Source: JAFARE01 sp963777285
Lineage (GTDB): Bacteria; Chloroflexota; Dormibacteria; Aeolococcales; Aeolococcaceae
Direction of reading: 5' to 3'
Assembly (NCBI GenBank): GCA_963777285.1
Contig: CAVZPR010000002.1
Span: 310,001 to 374,000 of the forward strand
Length of the DNA stretch: 64,000 bases
Shown here: piece by piece, positions 49,829 to 58,432 of the stretch
Position numbering within the stretch: position 1 is the first letter of the stretch
Layout: every line of letters starts with the position of its first letter
Made by a program: the position numbers and the translations under genes
Notes under the pieces: generated by a model
Seen by the model: the letters and a program-made list of their open reading frames with translations, nothing else
Told to the model about the DNA's origin: nothing
The model's database searches: none

Positions 49829-51432
49829 CAGAGATCCTCGGCGCGCTCGCTCGGCGACCGGTGTGCCGCATCGTCGTGCACCGCCTCAGCACCGCGATGC
49901 TGCGGGCGCATGGTCGGAAACAGGAGCACGTCGCGAATCGACGCGGCGCCGCTCAGCAGCATGACGAGGCGATCGACACCGATGCCCAGGCCACCTGCGG
50001 GAGGCATCCCCACCTCTATCGCCTCGAGGAAGTCCTCGTCCACCGGCGGCGCCTCGGCGTCACCCGCGGCTCGGCGCTGCGCCTGCTCCTCGAAGCGGCG
50101 CCGCTGATCGTCCGGATCGTTCAGCTCGCTGAACGCGTTGGCGATCTCGCGTCCCCCGATGATGAGCTCGAAGCGCTCTACGAACCGTGGGTCGTCGCGG
50201 CGCCGCCGCGCCAGCGGTGAAACCTCCTCCGGATAGTCGAGCACGAACGTCGGATCCCACAGCTCGGGCTCGACCTTCTGCTCGTACACCTCGAGCAGCG
50301 TGGCGCCGGGCCCGTGCGTGGCCGGCACGTCGACGCCCAGCGCCGCGGCGGCGTCATGCATGTCGTCCCAGCGCTCGAGCGGGTCGAAGCCACAGCGCTC
50401 CCGCACCAGGTCGACCATGCGCGCTGTGGTGAATGGCGGACGCAGATCGACGCTTCGCTCGCCCACGCGACGCACCAGCGGGTCGTCGCAAGGTGGCGAG
50501 CCGCCATCGTCGGCGTCCGGCCGCTGCGGGCCGACCGCGTACGCCGCTGCGGTCACGAGGTCCTCGGTGAGCCGGCGCATGTCGTTGTAGTCAGCGTATG
50601 CCTGATATGCCTCGAGCATCGTGAACTCGGGATTGTGCCGCGGCGACAATCCCTCGTTGCGGAACACGCGGCCGATCTCGTACACGCGCTCGTAACCGCC
50701 GACGAGCAGGCGCTTGAGGTGCAGCTCGATGGCGATGCGCAGGAAGACGTCGGTGTGGAGCGCATTCCAGTGCGTGGCGAACGGCACCGCGGCGCCGCCC
50801 CCCGCGATCGGCTGCAGGATGGGCGTTTCCACCTCGACAAAGCGCTGCGCGTCGAGGGTCGCTCGCAGCGAGCGGATCACCACGGTGCGGGCGATGAAGC
50901 GGCGCCGCTGCGACACGCTGCTGAGTAGGTCCAGGTATCTTTTGCGGTAGCGCATCTCCTGGTCCTGCAAGCCGTGCCACTTCTCGGGAATGGGGCGCAG
51001 CGACTTGACCAGCAGTGTCAGCGACTCGGCGGCCACGGACGGCTCGCCGCGACGTGTGCGCGTGACGCGCCCGCGCACGCCGATGATGTCGCCCAGGTCG
51101 AGCAGGCCAACGACGGCGTACTGGTCCTCGCCGAGCATGTCCGCGCGGAACCACATCTGCATGCGGCCGCTCTGGTCCTCGACATGGGCGAAGGTGGTGC
51201 GGCCCTGCGCGCGCAGCTGCATCACGCGCCCGGCGACGGCGACCTCCGGACCGTCGCTGACCGGCTCGCCCTCCGCGTGCGGGCGGCGCGATTCGTGCTC
51301 GTGGAGCAGGGCACGCGCTTGTTCCATGCTCGCCGTCGGCTTGAAGTCGACACCCGACGCGGGTACGCCGCGAGCGGTCAGCGCCTCAGCTTTGCGGCGC
51401 CGCTCGGCAACCAGGTCGTCGCCAGGCACCAC
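49828..51432 (-). CDS. lysS: Lysyl-tRNA synthetase, class II
   Basis: 534 residues. OB-fold anticodon-binding domain (VAVAGRVMQLRAQGRTTFAHVEDQSGRMQMW), motif 1 region around ARTVVIRSLRATLDAQRFVEVETPILQP, motif 2 VFRNEGLSPRHNPEFTMLEAY, and motif 3 AGGLGIGVDRLVMLLSG. It carries a ~30-residue insert (AVGPQRPDADDGGSPPCDDP) and a C-terminal tail. Two consecutive GTG codons (51432, 51429) give the start, 13 bp after greA. Stop overlaps serS. The greA-lysS order is common in Gram-positive-type genomes. Confidence 0.95.
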   Translation of the reverse strand: MVPGDDLVAERRRKAEALTARGVPASGVDFKPTASMEQARALLHEHESRRPHAEGEPVSDGPEVAVAGRVMQLRAQGRTTFAHVEDQSGRMQMWFRADMLGEDQYAVVGLLDLGDIIGVRGRVTRTRRGEPSVAAESLTLLVKSLRPIPEKWHGLQDQEMRYRKRYLDLLSSVSQRRRFIARTVVIRSLRATLDAQRFVEVETPILQPIAGGGAAVPFATHWNALHTDVFLRIAIELHLKRLLVGGYERVYEIGRVFRNEGLSPRHNPEFTMLEAYQAYADYNDMRRLTEDLVTAAAYAVGPQRPDADDGGSPPCDDPLVRRVGERSVDLRPPFTTARMVDLVRERCGFDPLERWDDMHDAAAALGVDVPATHGPGATLLEVYEQKVEPELWDPTFVLDYPEEVSPLARRRRDDPRFVERFELIIGGREIANAFSELNDPDDQRRRFEEQAQRRAAGDAEAPPVDEDFLEAIEVGMPPAGGLGIGVDRLVMLLSGAASIRDVLLFPTMRPQHRGAEAVHDDAAHRSPSERAEDL

Positions 51433-51445
51433 TCGCCCGCGCGCC

Positions 51446-51907
51446 TTAGCCGAGCTTGACGATCTTGACCCGGCGCGTGCCGCCGGGGCTCTGCACCTCC
51501 ACCTCGTCACCGACCTTGTGGCCGAGGAGCGCCTTGCCCACCGGAGATTCCATCGAGATGCGTCCTTGCGACACGTCGACCTCGGCGGGCCCGACGATGG
51601 TGAAGGTCTGCTTGCCGAACTCGTCCTTGACGTCGACCACCGAACCCACGCGCACCTCGCCCTCGCCGTCCGTCTCCTCGATGATCACGGCGTTGCGGAT
51701 CATGTTCTCCAGCACCAGGATCCGGCCCTCGAGCATTCCCTGCTCGTTCTTGGCGTCCTCGTACTCCGCGTTCTCCGAGATGTCACCGAAGTCCTTGGCA
51801 TACTTGATGCGTTCAGCGACCTCGGACCTGCGAACGGTCCGCAGTTCCTCGAGCTCTCGCTCGAGCTTGGTGAGGCCGTCCTTGGTGAGCAGGACCGGCT
51901 TGTCCAT
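51446..51907 (-). CDS. greA: Transcription elongation factor GreA
   Basis: 153 residues. N-terminal coiled coil with the acidic tip RIKYAKDFGDISENAEYEDAKNEQ, which enters the RNA polymerase secondary channel to trigger cleavage of backtracked RNA, and the FKBP-like C-terminal domain with RISMESPVGKALLGHKVGDEVEV. ATG 51907 starts MDKPVLLTKDGLTKLERELE. First gene of the greA-lysS-serS-CYTH operon. Confidence 0.96.
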   Translation of the reverse strand: MDKPVLLTKDGLTKLERELEELRTVRRSEVAERIKYAKDFGDISENAEYEDAKNEQGMLEGRILVLENMIRNAVIIEETDGEGEVRVGSVVDVKDEFGKQTFTIVGPAEVDVSQGRISMESPVGKALLGHKVGDEVEVQSPGGTRRVKIVKLG

Positions 51908-51970
51908 GGCAATTCAACCTCGAGTCATCCCTGGGACCGCCCCAAACGCGGCCGCCGCAGGGGATAGCGG

Positions 51971-51976
51971 AGTATA
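51971..51976 (-). promoter_or_regulatory. -10 element TATACT of greA
   Basis: Minus-strand CCTATACTCC, 63 bp upstream of ATG 51907, identical over eight bases to the -10 regions of phoR, the Mce operon and tRNA-Ser(GCU). The 331-bp gap 51908-52238 contains this promoter, the divergent short transcription unit at 52022-52134 and otherwise nothing recognisable. Confidence 0.5.
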
Positions 51977-52021
51977 GGCGACGTCCCGCCTTTTGAGAGG
52001 TAACGGAATGTCCGAACCGCG

Positions 52022-52050
52022 TTGACGGGATCTGATATCTTCTCTATCAT
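52022..52050 (+). promoter_or_regulatory. Promoter of the short transcription unit
   Basis: TTGACG (52022-52027), 17-bp spacer, TATCAT (52045-52050). It is a good sigma-70-type match divergent from greA, and would start RNA near 52057. Confidence 0.7.
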
Positions 52051-52056
52051 GAGAGA

Positions 52057-52134
52057 GCCTGCCCAAGGTGGGCCGGCTGCCCTTTGCCCCCCCTCTCGGG
52101 GCGTCCTTGGTCTCCAGGGGCGCCCTTTTTTTTG
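52057..52134 (+). ncRNA. Candidate ~78-nt RNA or attenuator leader
   Basis: The promoter above and an intrinsic terminator below define a ~78-nt RNA with an internal hairpin GCCC-AAGGT-GGGC and a C-run. The terminator lies ~105 bp before the secreted-protein gene, so this may be a transcription-attenuation leader for that gene or an independent small RNA. An ATG at 52049 opens a frame through the terminator, so a leader peptide is also possible. I recognise no Rfam-type family. Confidence 0.5.
52099..52134 (+). terminator. Intrinsic terminator with T9 run
   Basis: GGGCGTCC (52099-52106) pairs with GGGCGCCC (52118-52125), with one G-U, across an 11-nt loop, followed by nine T (52126-52134). 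It is the only textbook rho-independent terminator in the window. Confidence 0.8.
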
Positions 52135-52238
52135 TCCGTCGAAGGAATGGCGCCCGTCCGCCGGGAAGATCCGGCGCCGTACGTGGTACAAGTGCGCCAG
52201 CGGTCTCTGCAGAGCTGCAGCCAGCGGAGGTGCATCTC

Positions 52239-53642
52239 GTGGGTGCTGGGCGTGCTCGGTTCACGGTAGACCGGGGGCGTCGGCGGGCACGGGTGGCGGT
52301 CTTCGGATCGCTCATTGCCCTGCTGGCGTGCGCGCTTGGCCTCTCAACGGCTGCCGCAGCCACCACCTGGACGATCGTCCCGTCGCCGAACGTCACCACC
52401 ACGCACGCGAACCGGCTCGACGGCGTGAGCTGTCTCAGCTCGTCGTTCTGCTTCGCCGTGGGCAACTACGAGACGAACACCCCCGCCGGTGGGCACGGCG
52501 ACCCCTTCGTCACGCTGAATCTCGTCGAGAAGTGGAACGGCAGCGCCTGGAGCATCGTTCCTTCGCCCAACCCTGTCAGCAACGGGAACGTCAATCTCGC
52601 GGGGGTTAGCTGTACTGGCACCGGTTTCTGCGTGGCCGTCGGCAACTACGTTTCCAAAGCACCGGAGCGTGAGCATCCCTTGGCCGAGCGTTGGAACGGA
52701 ACAGCATGGAGCCTCGTGTCGGCACCTGATTCGCCGAAGCACAGCTCCACCGGTCTATCGGGCGTGAGCTGCGTCGACACCGCGTTTTGCATGGCGGTCG
52801 GCTCTTCCGGGCCTGCCCCCGGCACCCTCGGTCCTGTGTCGACGGTCGCGGAACGCTGGAACGGAAGTGCGTGGGGCCTGCTGACCACGCCTGACCCAAG
52901 TCCCATCCAGGCGGAATTGAGCGACGTGAGCTGCACCAGCAGCGGTTTCTGCTTCGCGGTGGGGAACCAAGCGGCCACCTTCGGTGGCACGTCACAGACG
53001 CTCAGCGAGCGGTGGAGTGGCAGTGCATGGACCGTGGTCCCAAGCCCCGACCCCACGACCACCCACCCGGACTTCCTCGGCAACGTCAGCTGCACGGGAT
53101 CCAGCACGTTCTGTATGGCAAGCGGGACATACTCCACCGGCAGCGAGGTGCTCCCGCTCATGGCGCGCTGGAACGGCTCGGCGTGGAGCGAGGTCGCTGC
53201 CGCCTCCCGGCCCGGGTCTACTCAGAATGCTCCCGCGGGCATCACCTGCCTGGGACAGACGTTCTGCGCCACCGCCGGTTTCACGAATCCGTCACCTGCC
53301 TCGACGCTCGTCGAGCAGTGGCAGGGCTCGACCTGGGCGATCTCCCCGTCGCAGAACACCGGCGGCGGCCACCCCGACGCCTTCGCGTCGGTCAGCTGCG
53401 CGTCTCTCAGTTTCTGCGCAGCCGTGGGGACGTCAGGACCGGTACCGCCTGCCAACGGTCCCACGGACACGCTCATCGAGCTCGGACCGGCCGGGACCGT
53501 CAGCGGGCCCGGCGGGCCGGGCGTGCCGAACACGGGTGCCGCACCGGCTCTCGGGCTCCTTTTGCTGCCCACGGGGGCCGTGCTTGCATGCGCAGCCGTG
53601 GTCGGACACCGGCGCGATCCAGCGCGCGGCGGCTCAACGTGA
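52239..53642 (+). CDS. Secreted seven-repeat Cys-pair protein with VPNTG tail
   Basis: 467 residues. Signal peptide (VAVFGSLIALLACALGLSTAAAA), then seven ~55-residue repeats of the pattern W-x(2)-VPSP ... VSC-x(4,6)-FC-x-AVG, such as GVSCTGTGFCVAVGNY and DVSCTSSGFCFAVGNQ, each with one Cys pair likely to form a disulfide. Seven repeats suggest a seven-bladed propeller. The end has VPNTG, a hydrophobic helix (ALGLLLLPTGAVLACAAVV) and HRR, resembling a sortase sorting signal. GTG 52239 follows GGAGG; GTG 52230 is also possible. Function unknown. Confidence 0.75.
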   Translation: MGAGRARFTVDRGRRRARVAVFGSLIALLACALGLSTAAAATTWTIVPSPNVTTTHANRLDGVSCLSSSFCFAVGNYETNTPAGGHGDPFVTLNLVEKWNGSAWSIVPSPNPVSNGNVNLAGVSCTGTGFCVAVGNYVSKAPEREHPLAERWNGTAWSLVSAPDSPKHSSTGLSGVSCVDTAFCMAVGSSGPAPGTLGPVSTVAERWNGSAWGLLTTPDPSPIQAELSDVSCTSSGFCFAVGNQAATFGGTSQTLSERWSGSAWTVVPSPDPTTTHPDFLGNVSCTGSSTFCMASGTYSTGSEVLPLMARWNGSAWSEVAAASRPGSTQNAPAGITCLGQTFCATAGFTNPSPASTLVEQWQGSTWAISPSQNTGGGHPDAFASVSCASLSFCAAVGTSGPVPPANGPTDTLIELGPAGTVSGPGGPGVPNTGAAPALGLLLLPTGAVLACAAVVGHRRDPARGGST

Positions 53643-53662
53643 CAGCGCAACGAGGTGGACAC

Positions 53663-54238
53663 ATGGCGGTGCGTCTGACGCTCAGCCTGGCAATGTGCGC
53701 GGTGGTGACTCTTCTCGCCGCATGCGGAGGCGGCGCGACCTCGCCGCAGGGCAGTCCGTCGCCGGGAGGAGGATCGGGAGGGACCCCCGCCGGCACATCC
53801 ACCGCCACCGCCGCCCCGGCCATACCCTCGCCATGTTCGCTGTTCACGCAAGCGGACGCCGCGACGATCAGCGGCGACCAAGGAGTGTCCACATTCACGA
53901 ATTCGAAGTACCTGTGCATCTACGGTGCCGGTGATCCGGCGAACTGCGGCGAGCAGGCGATCTTCTCGATCCTCCCGAGCAGCCACGCGACGCCGGATGT
54001 GCTGCAGGGTGCCGCCAAGGCGAACGTGGGCAAGAGCGCCACGTTTCAACAGGCCTCGGGCATCGGCGACCTCGCCTACAGCTTCACGGCCGACAACGCG
54101 GGCTGCAAGGCGGGCGGCGTGGTGTTCGCGAAGGGAGGCTTCCAAGTCTTGCTGTACGGCATCTCCACGACGAGGGGCGGCGGTACCATGGCAGCGGACG
54201 CCGCACCGATCGCAATGAGGATCGCGGGGCAGATCTGA
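53663..54238 (+). CDS. Lipoprotein, DUF3558-like
   Basis: 191 residues. Lipoprotein signal with lipobox LLAAC, Gly/Ser/Thr linker to about residue 50, then a domain starting PCSLFTQADAATISGDQGVSTF with conserved cysteines (KYLCIYG, PANCGEQ, NAGCKAGG). The PCxL opening resembles DUF3558-type actinobacterial lipoproteins, by eye. It follows the secreted repeat protein by 20 bp and may be cotranscribed with it. No function assigned. Confidence 0.65.
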   Translation: MAVRLTLSLAMCAVVTLLAACGGGATSPQGSPSPGGGSGGTPAGTSTATAAPAIPSPCSLFTQADAATISGDQGVSTFTNSKYLCIYGAGDPANCGEQAIFSILPSSHATPDVLQGAAKANVGKSATFQQASGIGDLAYSFTADNAGCKAGGVVFAKGGFQVLLYGISTTRGGGTMAADAAPIAMRIAGQI

Positions 54239-54261
54239 GCCCCGGCCACGCGGCTGCGAGA

Positions 54262-55338
54262 TCAGCCGTCGCCGCTGGTGAAGATCGGCTGGAACCAGCC
54301 CTGCGGGCCGAGGCCGGCGCGCAGCGCGCGGTCCAGGATGTCGTCCAGTCGTTCCCGGCTGTCCATGTCTTGCACCATGGCCCGCAGGCGCGCCGCACCC
54401 CTGCAGCCGCGAATCGCCCAGGCAACGTACTTGCGGCCGATGCGCAGCGCCTTGTGCTCGCCGTGGTACGCGCACAGCAGGTCGAGGTGACGGCGCGTCA
54501 ATTCCATACGCTCAGCAAAGGAGAGGTCGCGCACGAACCCGCCCGTGCGCACGTGCTCCGCCGCCTGGTGCACGAACCACAGATTGCCCAGCATCCCTCG
54601 CGCGATCACCACGCCGTCGACCATGCCGGAGCGGATGCGCGCGCCGATCGTCGCCACGTCGTCCACGTCGCCGCTGCCGAACACCGGGATTTCGACACTC
54701 TCCTTCACGCGCGCGATCTCGCTCCAATCCGCGCTGCCCAGATAGCGCTGGTTGCGCGTGCGGCCGTGCACGGTCACCGCGCTGACGCCGCCGTCCTGCA
54801 GCGCACGTGCGAGCTGCGGTGCGTTGATGCTGGCATGGTCCCACCCGGTGCGCATCTTCACGGTCACCGGTACGGTCACCGCGCGCACCATCGCGGCGAG
54901 CACGCGCACCGTGGCCGCGATGTCGCGCGCCAGGGCGGCACCACCGCCGCGCGTGACCACGCGGGGCACGGGACACCCGAGGTTGACATCCACAACGGCG
55001 GCGCCGCGCGCCGCGCATACCTGCGCCGCCTCCGCCATCACCGAAGGGTCGCATCCCACCAGCTGCGCAGCCACCGGCGAGACACCGGCCGGGAAGTCGA
55101 GCAACGCCAGGGCCGCGTCGGCTCCGCGCACGACTGCATCCGCCGACACCATCTCCGTCGACACGAGCCCTGCGCCGAAGCGGCGCGTCAACTCGCGGCA
55201 GGGCACGTCGGTGATGCCGACCATCGGAGCCACCAGCACCGGCGACGTGAGCTCGAGACCGCCGATGCGCACAGCGAGCGCAGGGCTTCGCGTGAGGACC
55301 ATGCTCGCGATGGTAGCGGGGCCCGCCGCTGCGCTCAC
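54262..55338 (-). CDS. dusB: tRNA-dihydrouridine synthase (DusB-like)
   Basis: 358 residues, FMN TIM barrel. LVAPMVGITDVPCRELTRRFGAGLVSTEMVSADAVV at the N-terminus, DVNLGCPVPRVVTRGGGAALARD with the catalytic Cys, VTVKMRTGWD, VTVHGRTRNQRYLGSADW and IPVFGSGDVDD with the FMN phosphate loop. It reduces uridine in tRNA D-loops. GTG 55338 overlaps the coaX stop (GTGA) and is preferred on that account; ATG 55302 is an alternative start. Confidence 0.93.
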   Translation of the reverse strand: MSAAAGPATIASMVLTRSPALAVRIGGLELTSPVLVAPMVGITDVPCRELTRRFGAGLVSTEMVSADAVVRGADAALALLDFPAGVSPVAAQLVGCDPSVMAEAAQVCAARGAAVVDVNLGCPVPRVVTRGGGAALARDIAATVRVLAAMVRAVTVPVTVKMRTGWDHASINAPQLARALQDGGVSAVTVHGRTRNQRYLGSADWSEIARVKESVEIPVFGSGDVDDVATIGARIRSGMVDGVVIARGMLGNLWFVHQAAEHVRTGGFVRDLSFAERMELTRRHLDLLCAYHGEHKALRIGRKYVAWAIRGCRGAARLRAMVQDMDSRERLDDILDRALRAGLGPQGWFQPIFTSGDG

Positions 55339-56099
55339 ACGTTCTGCTGGTGGATGAGCAGTAGCCCGTTCAAGGTAAGGCGCTCGTCGACGACGTCGAT
55401 GACATCGATCAGCGGTGCCATGTGCGCCGCGAGCCCGCCCGTCGCGATGACCTTTGCCTTGCCTCCCATCTCCGCCTGGAAGCGCGCCACGAGCCCCTGC
55501 ACCAGCCCCACGTAGCCGAACACGATTCCCGACTGCATGCTGGTGATCGTGCTGCGCCCGATGGCCGCCGGCGGTGCATTCAGCTCGACGCGCGCCAGCC
55601 GCGCGGCATGGCTCACCAGCGCATCGTGGCTGATCTGGATCCCGGGCGCGATCGCGCCACCGAGGTAGTCGCCCGATGCGTCGATGGCGTCCAGCGTCGT
55701 CGCTGTGCCGAAATCGACGAGAATCGCCGGTCCGCCGTAGTGGTGCTTCGCCGCCAAGGCGTTGGCGATGCGGTCGGCGCCGACCTGGCGCGGATCGTCG
55801 TAGTGGATGCGAACGCCGCTGCGGATGCCCGGCCCCACCAGCATCGGCTCGCGCCGGAAGTATTCGCGTGACAGGTCTTCGAGCGTGCGCGAGAGGGTGG
55901 GCACGACGCTGCTCACGATCACCGCGTCCACCATCGCAGGCGCGATGTCGCGCCGTTCCAGCAGGTCCACCAGCACCAGGCCAAGCTCCTCACCCGTGGC
56001 ACGGTCGTCCGTGTGCAGACGGAAGTCCGCCACCAGCTCCTCGCCATCGAAGACGCCGACGACGATGTTCGTGTTGCCCACGTCGATGGCGAGCAGCAT
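55335..56099 (-). CDS. coaX: Type III pantothenate kinase CoaX
   Basis: 254 residues of the ASKHA fold, first step of coenzyme A synthesis. LLAIDVGNTNIVVGVFDG with the catalytic Asp, VIVSSVVPTLSRTL, VGADRIANALAAKHHYGGPAILVDFGTATTLDAID (phosphate-2 motif DFGTATT) and IAPGIQISHDALVSHAARL are all diagnostic. The minus-strand TACACT (56112-56107) lies seven bases before ATG 56099, a leaderless-type arrangement. Divergent from the ROK kinase gene. Confidence 0.96.
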   Translation of the reverse strand: MLLAIDVGNTNIVVGVFDGEELVADFRLHTDDRATGEELGLVLVDLLERRDIAPAMVDAVIVSSVVPTLSRTLEDLSREYFRREPMLVGPGIRSGVRIHYDDPRQVGADRIANALAAKHHYGGPAILVDFGTATTLDAIDASGDYLGGAIAPGIQISHDALVSHAARLARVELNAPPAAIGRSTITSMQSGIVFGYVGLVQGLVARFQAEMGGKAKVIATGGLAAHMAPLIDVIDVVDERLTLNGLLLIHQQNV

Positions 56100-56126
56100 G
56101 GCGCCGAGTGTATGCATCATCGCCCC

Positions 56127-56975
56127 GTGATCGCGCTGCTCGACATCGGTGGCACGAAGCTCGCCGCCGCCGTTTCGTCCGGCGACCGCGCGCTGGGTCC
56201 GGTGCGGCGGGTGCCCACGCGCGAGGAGGATCCCGCGGGTCAGCTGACGTCGCTGCTCGACGCCGTCCTGGACGGCGACCCCACGGCGCTGGCGATCGCC
56301 GTGCCCGGCCCCTTCGACCGTGACGCCGGAGCACTGATCGATCCCCCCGGGATGCCGGTGCCCTGGCGCGGCCTGCGGCTGCGTGACGAGCTCGGCGCCC
56401 GCTACGCCTGTTCCGTGTTGGTGGAGAACGACGCCAACTGCGCGGCTCTGGCCGAGGCGCGGTGGGGCGGCGGGCGCGACGCCGGGACCGTCGTGTACTT
56501 CACGGTGTCGACGGGGATCGGCACCGGGGTGGTGCGCCACGGCGCGATCGCGCTGGGGCGCCACGACACCGAGGGTGGGCACCAGGTGCTGTGGCCGGAG
56601 TGGGCCGGGGGTCCCCGCTGCCACTGCGGCGGAGCGGGGTGCCTCGAGGCGCTGGCCAGCGGGCTCGCGATCGAGCGACGCTTCGGGCGCCGCGGCGAAG
56701 CCCTCGACGATCCCACAGCCTGGGAGGACGTGGGCCGCTGGCTCGGGCTGGGCGCGGTGAATGCCATCGCCCTGCTGGACCCCGACGTGGTGCTGTTCGG
56801 CGGCGGCGTCTGCGCCGCCTGGGACCGCTTCGCACCCGCCCTGCACGCGACGGTCGCGGCGCACCTCCGGCTCCAGCCGGTGCCACTAATCGGCCGCGGA
56901 GAGCTGCCCGAAGCGGAGCGCAACCTGCTCGGGGCGCTCGCCCTGGCATCGCCGCCGCCGTCCGGAAGCGGGTAG
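56127..56975 (+). CDS. ROK-family sugar kinase
   Basis: 282 residues. Phosphate-binding VIALLDIGGTKLAAAV, sugar-binding LVENDANCAALAEARWGGG with the catalytic Asp, and the ROK zinc site in GGPRCHCGGAGCLEALASG (C-H-C-G-x(2)-G-C, after an expected His in DTEGGHQVL). The ATP side has PDVVLFGGGVCAA. It phosphorylates a hexose, most likely glucose, but ROK members vary. GTG 56127 starts the protein directly at the first strand. It is followed by degV after 13 bp. Confidence 0.9.
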   Translation: MIALLDIGGTKLAAAVSSGDRALGPVRRVPTREEDPAGQLTSLLDAVLDGDPTALAIAVPGPFDRDAGALIDPPGMPVPWRGLRLRDELGARYACSVLVENDANCAALAEARWGGGRDAGTVVYFTVSTGIGTGVVRHGAIALGRHDTEGGHQVLWPEWAGGPRCHCGGAGCLEALASGLAIERRFGRRGEALDDPTAWEDVGRWLGLGAVNAIALLDPDVVLFGGGVCAAWDRFAPALHATVAAHLRLQPVPLIGRGELPEAERNLLGALALASPPPSGSG

Positions 56976-56988
56976 GCTGGCCGCCGGT

Positions 56989-57855
56989 ATGCCGGGCGTC
57001 AGGATCGTCTGCGACAGCACCGCCGACCTGGAACGCGACTTCCGGGAGGTCCACGGCGTCCGCGTCGTGCCCTTGAAGGTGATCTTCGGCGACGAGGTGT
57101 TCGAGGACGGCGAGACCATCCAGGCTGCGGACTTCTATGCCCGGATGCGCGCCTCGGCCGTGCACCCGCGTACGTCGCAGCCGACGCCCGCCGAGTTCGA
57201 GGAGGTGTTCCGGGACGTGGGGCGGGACGGCTCGACGATCGTGTGCACCACCATCTCAGCCAATCTCAGCGGCACCTACACCTCGGCGGTGCAGGCGCGC
57301 GCTGCGCTTCCGGACCAGGACATCAGGGTGATCGACACACGGAGCGTCGCCGTGGGGCACAACGCGGTGGTCCACGAGGCGGCGGCCGCCGCCACGTCCG
57401 GCGGCGATGCCGCCGCTGTCGAGGCGGCCGTGCACCGGGTCATCGACACGCAGCAGCTGCTCTTCACGGTGGAGACGCTGGAGTACCTGCGCCGCGGTGG
57501 CAGGATCGGAGGCGCCCGCGCCCTGCTGGGCTCGATGCTGGACATCAAGCCGATCCTCGAGATCCGCGACGGCGTCATCGAGCCGGTCGACCGCGTTCGC
57601 ACCTACCAGCGAGCGCTCGACCACATCGCCAAGGCGGTGCGGACAGCCTCACGCGAGTGGGGCGGCGCCGACGTCGTGGTGGGGCATGGCGATCACGAGG
57701 CGGTGGCCTCGGCGCTGGTGGAGAAGATGCGGCCCTGGGTGACCCCCGGCGACGTCATCCTGGTCGACGTCGGCCCGGTCATCGGCTGCCACTCAGGGCC
57801 GGGGGCGATAGGCGTGGGCTATCGGCCCCTTGCGCCTGGCCGCGCGACCAAGTAA
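56989..57855 (+). CDS. DegV-family fatty-acid-binding protein
   Basis: 288 residues. RIVCDSTADLERDFREVHG at the N-terminus, HPRTSQPTPAEFEEVFRDV, TTISANLSGTYTSAVQA, IDTRSVAVG, VETLEYLRRGGRIGGARALLGSMLDIKPIL and CHSGPGAIGVGY are the DegV motifs around a buried fatty acid. DegV (FakB) proteins present fatty acids to the FakA kinase; no fakA is in this window. A TAGGCT element ends ten bases before ATG 56989, inside the end of the ROK gene. Confidence 0.93.
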   Translation: MPGVRIVCDSTADLERDFREVHGVRVVPLKVIFGDEVFEDGETIQAADFYARMRASAVHPRTSQPTPAEFEEVFRDVGRDGSTIVCTTISANLSGTYTSAVQARAALPDQDIRVIDTRSVAVGHNAVVHEAAAAATSGGDAAAVEAAVHRVIDTQQLLFTVETLEYLRRGGRIGGARALLGSMLDIKPILEIRDGVIEPVDRVRTYQRALDHIAKAVRTASREWGGADVVVGHGDHEAVASALVEKMRPWVTPGDVILVDVGPVIGCHSGPGAIGVGYRPLAPGRATK

Positions 57856-57900
57856 AATCCAGGTTGGCCAACCGACCAAGACACAGGGAGCGATCAGGCC

Positions 57901-58389
57901 ATGAGTTTCGCCGACAGTGACCTCCACCTGGACGAGGCGGTCCGCCCCCAAGGACATTCCGACGGGATCGTCGATTCGCTGCTCGCCGCCCCGCTCTTCG
58001 CCGGCATCCAGCGCGAGGAGATAGTGCAGATCCTCGAGCGCTTCGATGAGGAGAGCTTCGCCACCGGCCATCGCATCACCATGCAGGGGCTGCGCGGCTC
58101 GGACTTCTTCATCCTCGTCGACGGCGGGGCCCAGGTGCTCGTCGACGCGCACGTGGTGGCGCGCCTGCAGCGCGGCGACTTCTTCGGCGAAGTGGGCGTG
58201 ATGACCGCGGGCGGGCTGCGCACGGCGACGGTGGAGGCGGAGACGGCGCTGCGTTGCCTGGTGCTGCCGCACCAGGGACTGGAAGCGCTGCTGGTCGAGC
58301 ATCCGCAGCTGGGCGTAAACCTGCTGCGCGTCGTGCTCACACGCTTTCGCAGCGTCACCGCGGCGGCCAGCCGCGAGGCTGGGAGTTGA
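57901..58389 (+). CDS. Cyclic nucleotide-binding domain protein
   Basis: 162 residues forming one cNMP-binding (CRP-like) domain: LLAAPLFAGIQREEIVQILERF, HRITMQGLRGSDFFILVDGGAQVLVD, then LQRGDFFGEVGVMTAGGLRTATVEAETALRCLVLPHQGLEALL. The phosphate-binding cassette FFGEVGVMTAGGLRTATV has the Glu but an altered Arg context. There is no DNA-binding helix-turn-helix, so it is a stand-alone sensor or partner protein. GGGAG precedes ATG 57901. Confidence 0.85.
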   Translation: MSFADSDLHLDEAVRPQGHSDGIVDSLLAAPLFAGIQREEIVQILERFDEESFATGHRITMQGLRGSDFFILVDGGAQVLVDAHVVARLQRGDFFGEVGVMTAGGLRTATVEAETALRCLVLPHQGLEALLVEHPQLGVNLLRVVLTRFRSVTAAASREAGS

Positions 58390-58432
58390 GGCCCCAGCGC
58401 CTGAGCTAGGATTGGCGCCAAGGTAGCCAGAC

